Assembly: GCA_946619625.1 (NCBI GenBank)
Contig: CAMOMF010000126.1
Coordinates: 1-8,474 of the forward strand
Reading direction: 5' to 3'
DNA from: an uncultured Bacteroidales bacterium
GTDB lineage: Bacteria > Bacteroidota > Bacteroidia > Bacteroidales > Paludibacteraceae
DNA: 8,474 bases
Shown: positions 4,606-8,474 of the stretch, one piece after another
Layout: each line of letters opens with the position of its first letter
Position numbering within the stretch: the stretch's first letter is position 1
Program-made: the position numbers and the translations under genes
Notes under the pieces: generated by a model
Told to the model about the DNA's origin: nothing
Seen by the model: the letters and a program-made list of their open reading frames with translations, nothing else
Database searches by the model: none

Positions 4606-6678
4606 TCACTTTCTGAACCGGATGATTGACGCTTTGTTGTCCACCTCCAGAGTACCGAAACGGCGGAACACGGACTGTCCCAGCAGCAACGGCGCGTGTT
4701 GGCTCTTGACAACCGACGCTTTCACGTCTTTCAGCACCACATCGCCTACACGCACCTCGCGCAGGTTAATCACCGTGCCTTCGTGAATCTCGCCCGTGGC
4801 GGTCACATAGTTCTGTTTGCCCAGGAAATCGGCGTCGGATAGGTACTCGTTCTTCAGCATGAAGTTCGCCTCTACGCTCGAGATGGTCACGTCCGATGCG
4901 CCTGTGTCGAACACAAAATACAAGGGCAGACCATTGATGACGCACTTCACCTGCATCACGCCACTCTCCATGGTGAAGGGCAGTTCGGTCAGGTCGGACT
5001 CCTCCTGTCCGCCTTTCAGCATCTCTTCCACTCGCCGCAAGTCTTCTTGACGCACCGCCTCCCAGCGGGTCAGTAACGCCTGAAAATCCGGTTCCTCACG
5101 CAGCCAGTCCAGCCTGTAGTAATGGCGGACATTTGCTACTTGGCGGTACCCCATGCTGAAGTATTTGTCCAATAGTTGCATCACCTTGTCTTTGTCTTGG
5201 AGCTGGGCGTAGCAGCTTATCATGTCATACATGGCCCCATAGACGGACGTGAAGGCATGGAGCGACAAGATGGAGTCGGTGTAGTGGTCCAGCGCCTCGC
5301 GTTGGCCTTGCATTGCCTCAACAAACAAGAAAGTCGTGCGGTCATGGTTCTGTGCATTCCGGTAGGAGAGTGCCTCGTCCAAGTCACGCCGAGCCGACTC
5401 CTCGTTCCCCATACGGCGATGAACTTCCGCACGGTTGAAAAGACTGGTGGGCATACGCTCCTCGGTTGCCACCATCACGGCACTATCCATATAGACAAGC
5501 GCTTGCTGCAGGTTACCCTCCATGATGTAGTTTCTGCCTATCAGTCGGTAAATATCGCCGTCCTCAGGGTCGGCTGCGTGCTCCAACAGGGCGTATTCGG
5601 TGGATTTCTCCGTCTGCCCCAACGCACGGTGATAGCTGCTAAGGGCGTGATAATAATACGCTTTATGCTCTTCTGACAGCGTGTCGTTCGCCATCTGTTG
5701 CAGAGTGAGCTCAATGGATTTCTCCTGCTCACCAAGGCAGTCGTATGTGATGGAGTACGCTTGCAGCAGGTCCTTGTGTTCCGAGCCATACTGTTCTGCC
5801 AAAAGTATATGCCGGAACAACTCGACATAGTTTGCCGAGGAGTGGAAATAGTTTGCCACATGAAGATGCGCCGAGGCATCGGTGTACACTTTCTGCAGTT
5901 CGTTCCGGACAGCAGCGTCCAACAGCGGACGACACAGGTACAATAGTGAATCTGCTATCTCCGAATTGGAATGGTCGGCAATGGCCAAGGCGCGAGCCTC
6001 TTCCCTGCAAGCCATGGGCAGATGTCCCTCATCAGCGGCTATCCACGCCAAGGTGTGGTGAGCCGCAGCGTTCTCGTCATTAGAGAGGACAATAGCCATG
6101 TTGCACGCTTTCTTCGCGTCCTCCGTGCGTCCCAGGTGGTAGTACCCGCGCCCCAGTTCGGCATAGGCATACACCGGGGTCCCTTTCGCCTCAAGCAGTT
6201 CCTTATAGACGCGCACTCCCTCTTCGTACTCGCGCAACTGGAAACAAACATCGGCGTAGTCCACAGGGTATTCGGTATGGTCAGGGTCCATCATCATCGC
6301 CTGACGATAGGCTACTTTCGCAGCTGAATAGTCCTCCACCTTGTAATACACATCTCCCTTGATACAAATCAGGAAAGCCTGCCATTGCGTGTCTTTCTTG
6401 GGAATATACTTCAGTGCTTGGTCCGCTGCCTCCAACGCCTTCGCATACTGACCATTCGCGCGTTTGGAGTACAGTTCCGCCAGCAATCCCCAGCAGTAGC
6501 CGTCTTTGGGATTTTCCTTGACTCCCATCTCGCTGATACGGATACATTCGTCGTAGTCCTTTTGTTGATACGCCTCCTCGGCACGCTGGAAATAGTACGA
6601 TTTGCTGTCACCTTTCGCGCTCAAATTCACAGCACAGCCTATCAGTATGACTAAATATATTGCTCTACGTAGTTTCAT
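4606..6678 (-). CDS. Exported TPR protein with C-terminal retropepsin-like aspartic protease domain
   Basis: A 690-residue two-part protein. Residues 1-21 form an export signal (basic MKLRR, then a hydrophobic core); cleavage after LSA at 21 is plausible, and LIGC at 12-15 is an alternative lipobox, so it acts in the periplasm or as a lipoprotein. Residues 28 to about 440 contain TPR repeats, clear at 28-57, 62-96, 103-132, 138-168, 172-202, 376-405 and 411-441. A helical linker runs to about 565. Residues 568-690 resemble clan AA retropepsins (gag-type asp protease): FVFDTGAS at 588-595 with catalytic D591, and the hydrophobic-hydrophobic-Gly motif LLLG at 664-667. A chain with a single DTGAS must dimerise to make an active site, as retroviral proteases do. 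The gene follows its TPR-only paralogue by 30 bases, so the two are probably co-transcribed. Substrate and role are unknown. The fold call is strong; actual proteolysis is inferred. Confidence 0.9.
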   Translation of the reverse strand: MKLRRAIYLVILIGCAVNLSAKGDSKSYYFQRAEEAYQQKDYDECIRISEMGVKENPKDGYCWGLLAELYSKRANGQYAKALEAADQALKYIPKKDTQWQAFLICIKGDVYYKVEDYSAAKVAYRQAMMMDPDHTEYPVDYADVCFQLREYEEGVRVYKELLEAKGTPVYAYAELGRGYYHLGRTEDAKKACNMAIVLSNDENAAAHHTLAWIAADEGHLPMACREEARALAIADHSNSEIADSLLYLCRPLLDAAVRNELQKVYTDASAHLHVANYFHSSANYVELFRHILLAEQYGSEHKDLLQAYSITYDCLGEQEKSIELTLQQMANDTLSEEHKAYYYHALSSYHRALGQTEKSTEYALLEHAADPEDGDIYRLIGRNYIMEGNLQQALVYMDSAVMVATEERMPTSLFNRAEVHRRMGNEESARRDLDEALSYRNAQNHDRTTFLFVEAMQGQREALDHYTDSILSLHAFTSVYGAMYDMISCYAQLQDKDKVMQLLDKYFSMGYRQVANVRHYYRLDWLREEPDFQALLTRWEAVRQEDLRRVEEMLKGGQEESDLTELPFTMESGVMQVKCVINGLPLYFVFDTGASDVTISSVEANFMLKNEYLSDADFLGKQNYVTATGEIHEGTVINLREVRVGDVVLKDVKASVVKSQHAPLLLGQSVFRRFGTLEVDNKASIIRFRK

Positions 6679-6708
6679 CGTTTCATTATTTTTTAGAGGT
6701 TCAGTAGT

Positions 6709-8367
6709 TTAAAGTGTTTCCATCAGCCGCTTCAGTTCCGCCTGTTCTTCTTTCACTTTGGCTTTGTACTCGTCCATCATCGCCTTGAACTCGGGCAGGT
6801 CACGGATATTGTCCAAGTCCTGGTCCCATGCAAAATGGTAGAAATTGCGGAAGCCGTTCTCCAGCGATTTTCTCAGTGCCGCCAATGCATCATCGGGCAT
6901 GTGCATGCGCGAGTACATGCAGGCGGCGTTATAGTGTTGACTGGCACTGTTCTGTTTGCGCACCATCTGCGGCACCTTGGCTTTGGCACGAGCGGTGTCA
7001 CCCATAGCAAGCAGCATGTCCACCGTAGTGTCTTTCTGCATCTCCATCAATCCCTGCTGAATGGTACGCGCGGCTGAGGCGGAGTCGCCTGCTACGCGGT
7101 ATAGTTCAGCCATTCGGGGCCAAGAGTCGAGGTCGTGCTCGGACACCAGCGCACGCGAATATTCCTCGATTGCACGGGGGTAATTGTGCATGCTCATATA
7201 CACTCGCCCGCGGATGGTGTAGGCGATGTTCATGTCTTTCTGCTCAGGATCCAAGCGCAACACTTGGTCCAGCGCGTCCAGCGCGTCGTCGTACCTGCCA
7301 ATGTCGTGGTATAAGTCTGCCAGATTGCCCCAAACCATCGCGTTATTCGGGTCTTTTTCTTGTGCCTGATGAAACAGTTGTTCTGCCAATTCGGGGTCTC
7401 CCATGAAGTGAACAACATATTGCCCCGCCGTACGCAGCGCCTCTGCAGAGTCGCCGGTCTTGGCACCACGAAGCAACTGATACACGGCTTGTATGTAGTT
7501 ATTATGTCGGGCATAAATATCACTCTCGGCAAAGGGCCAAAGCATCTGTCCCGGCTCACGCATATACGCAGCCTCGATACTATCTAACACCGGCTGCATA
7601 CTGCTGCTATCGGCAATCTCTTCCAACAAGTTAACCGCCCTGCCCACAGACACTTTGGACAGCTCCATCGCCTCAACCAACGCCTCATCATAACGCTTCT
7701 GTCCCATGACGGCCTGCGTCTTAAGCATTTGCAGTACTCCTTGCTGATTTTTTTCCAGATTGTTCAGCTTCAGTCCCTTCTCTGCACACGCAATCGCCTC
7801 GTCGTAGCGCTTTTGTCCATTCAGAGCCGATACCATGACTATATAACTGAGGGGCTCTTTGTTCAGTTTCTTCGACTTGTTCAGCATGTAGTCCCCTAAC
7901 TCGTATAGGCGATCAAAGTCCTTCATGTCCTCATACACCTCGCCGATGTAGCCGTAATACTTCAAGTCGCCGTAGTCGTATGCTCTGGCACGTTCCCACT
8001 GCTCCAGCGCACGCGCTGTGTCGCCCGCCTCCAGGTAAACCTGCGCTTGGAAGGCTTCCATCGCCGACTTCAACGTCGTCTCTTTTTTTGGCAATAACGG
8101 CAAGGCGCGCTTCGCAAAAGCGAACATCGCCCCATTATAGCCGGTCATCATGTCACACAGCGCCGCAAAATAGGCGTAGGCATAACCATTGTCAGGGCTC
8201 TCCTGGATCTCTTGTCCCAGAAACTTGGCGGCAGACTCATAGTCCTGCACCTGAAGACTCTCCAGTGCCCGCTTGATATTGTAAGTGTCCGCCGAACTGC
8301 CCGCAAACAAAACATTCGCCAACACACCTGCCAATAACAGCACCAAAATACTCACTCTTCTTTTCAT
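6709..8367 (-). CDS. Exported TPR protein, paralogue of the adjacent TPR-retropepsin protein
   Basis: A 552-residue protein. I chose the ATG at 8367 over an in-frame GTG at 8376 because it gives a compact signal peptide (MKRR, then a hydrophobic run to about residue 22, cleavage near FAG/SS) and because ATG starts predominate in this phylum. TPR units are clearest at about 27-58, 345-374 (WGNLADLYHDIGRYDDALDA) and 381-412; weaker repeats fill the middle, with the phrase QKRYDEA twice (185-191 and 223-229). The end (about 475-531) has an ALRKSLENGF helix followed by DNIRDLPEF, matching the post-TPR region of the next protein, then a charged helix; there is no protease domain. Location should be periplasmic or envelope-associated. 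It is the first gene visible in this two-gene unit, so it may act as scaffold or partner for the protease-bearing neighbour; that is inference from linkage and similarity. No specific function is recognised. Confidence 0.88.
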   Translation of the reverse strand: MKRRVSILVLLLAGVLANVLFAGSSADTYNIKRALESLQVQDYESAAKFLGQEIQESPDNGYAYAYFAALCDMMTGYNGAMFAFAKRALPLLPKKETTLKSAMEAFQAQVYLEAGDTARALEQWERARAYDYGDLKYYGYIGEVYEDMKDFDRLYELGDYMLNKSKKLNKEPLSYIVMVSALNGQKRYDEAIACAEKGLKLNNLEKNQQGVLQMLKTQAVMGQKRYDEALVEAMELSKVSVGRAVNLLEEIADSSSMQPVLDSIEAAYMREPGQMLWPFAESDIYARHNNYIQAVYQLLRGAKTGDSAEALRTAGQYVVHFMGDPELAEQLFHQAQEKDPNNAMVWGNLADLYHDIGRYDDALDALDQVLRLDPEQKDMNIAYTIRGRVYMSMHNYPRAIEEYSRALVSEHDLDSWPRMAELYRVAGDSASAARTIQQGLMEMQKDTTVDMLLAMGDTARAKAKVPQMVRKQNSASQHYNAACMYSRMHMPDDALAALRKSLENGFRNFYHFAWDQDLDNIRDLPEFKAMMDEYKAKVKEEQAELKRLMETL

Positions 8368-8382
8368 AGACTTCACGCTTAC

Positions 8383-8431
8383 TTTATTATGACATTATTA
8401 TTTTATTATTATGATATTATTATGATATTAT
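8383..8431. repeat. AT-rich array with 11-base period just upstream of the first TPR gene
   Basis: Three consecutive 11-base units, GACATTATTAT (8391-8401), TTTATTATTAT (8402-8412) and GATATTATTAT (8413-8423), are flanked by partial units TTTATTAT (8383-8390) and GATATTAT (8424-8431). The array begins 15 bases upstream of the chosen ATG at 8367. The remaining sequence to 8474 is also A/T-rich but less regular. No TAnnTTTG box is visible on the minus strand, so the promoter of this unit is probably beyond the right edge of the window. Confidence 0.8.
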
Positions 8432-8474
8432 GAGGTTATGATTATGTTAGTATTAGGATATTACTATGTTATTA

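Noticed and set aside
4606..6678. Surface-exposed lipoprotein sorting signal after C15 of the TPR-retropepsin protein
   Set aside because: Although LIGC could be a lipobox, the residues after it (AVNLS) lack the acidic lipoprotein export signal of Bacteroides, and a signal peptidase I site after LSA is equally plausible.
8368..8376. Use of the GTG at 8374-8376 as the start of the first TPR gene
   Set aside because: It only adds MKS before an ATG that already begins a good signal peptide; ATG is the commoner start in this group.

Overview
The window looks like chromosomal DNA of a Bacteroidales bacterium (Bacteroides/Prevotella-like). The evidence is an alpha2-type glycyl-tRNA synthetase with the motif-2 sequence I associate with Bacteroidetes, an exact TAnnTTTG promoter -7 box, start sites preceded by A-rich stretches instead of clear Shine-Dalgarno sequences, and protein families (secreted TPR/retropepsin proteins, a CitMHS/NhaD-like antiporter) common in that group. 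Genus and species cannot be fixed from the window. All six supported genes lie on the minus strand, so transcription runs from high to low coordinates.

Unit 1 (8367 down to 4606) holds two exported TPR proteins separated by 30 bases. The first (552 aa) is TPR only. The second (690 aa) is TPR plus a C-terminal retropepsin-like aspartic protease domain with a DTGAS active-site motif. Their N-terminal and post-TPR segments resemble each other, so they look like a diverged tandem duplication in which one copy carries a protease domain. No promoter is visible in the AT-rich 11-base-periodic DNA upstream of the first gene.

The 322-base region between the units (4284-4605) contains a 14-base tandem duplication, a long inverted repeat that reads as an intrinsic terminator for unit 1, and a good Bacteroidetes promoter for unit 2. 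The promoter's -7 box lies inside one arm of the terminator stem, so unit-2 transcripts should start in the loop and carry only half of the hairpin. A GC-rich leader of about 110 nt that could fold follows.

Unit 2 (4283 down past the left edge) reads: ion antiporter of the NhaD/ArsB/CitMHS superfamily, DedA-family membrane protein, cytosolic TPR protein, glycyl-tRNA synthetase (cut by the window edge). Spacings are 53 bases, a 4-base overlap and 2 bases, so this is very probably one operon with translational coupling. The antiporter-DedA pair suggests a link between cation/proton homeostasis and envelope lipid-carrier recycling. An essential tRNA synthetase at the distal end of that unit is notable. 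The TPR gene ends in a perfect A AAA AAA heptamer whose -1 frame runs without a stop straight into the glyS start codon.

No tRNA, rRNA, CRISPR array, insertion sequence or integrase was seen. This is mostly core-genome content. The most original material is in the junctions between genes and in the TPR/retropepsin pair; I did not find a complete undescribed system.
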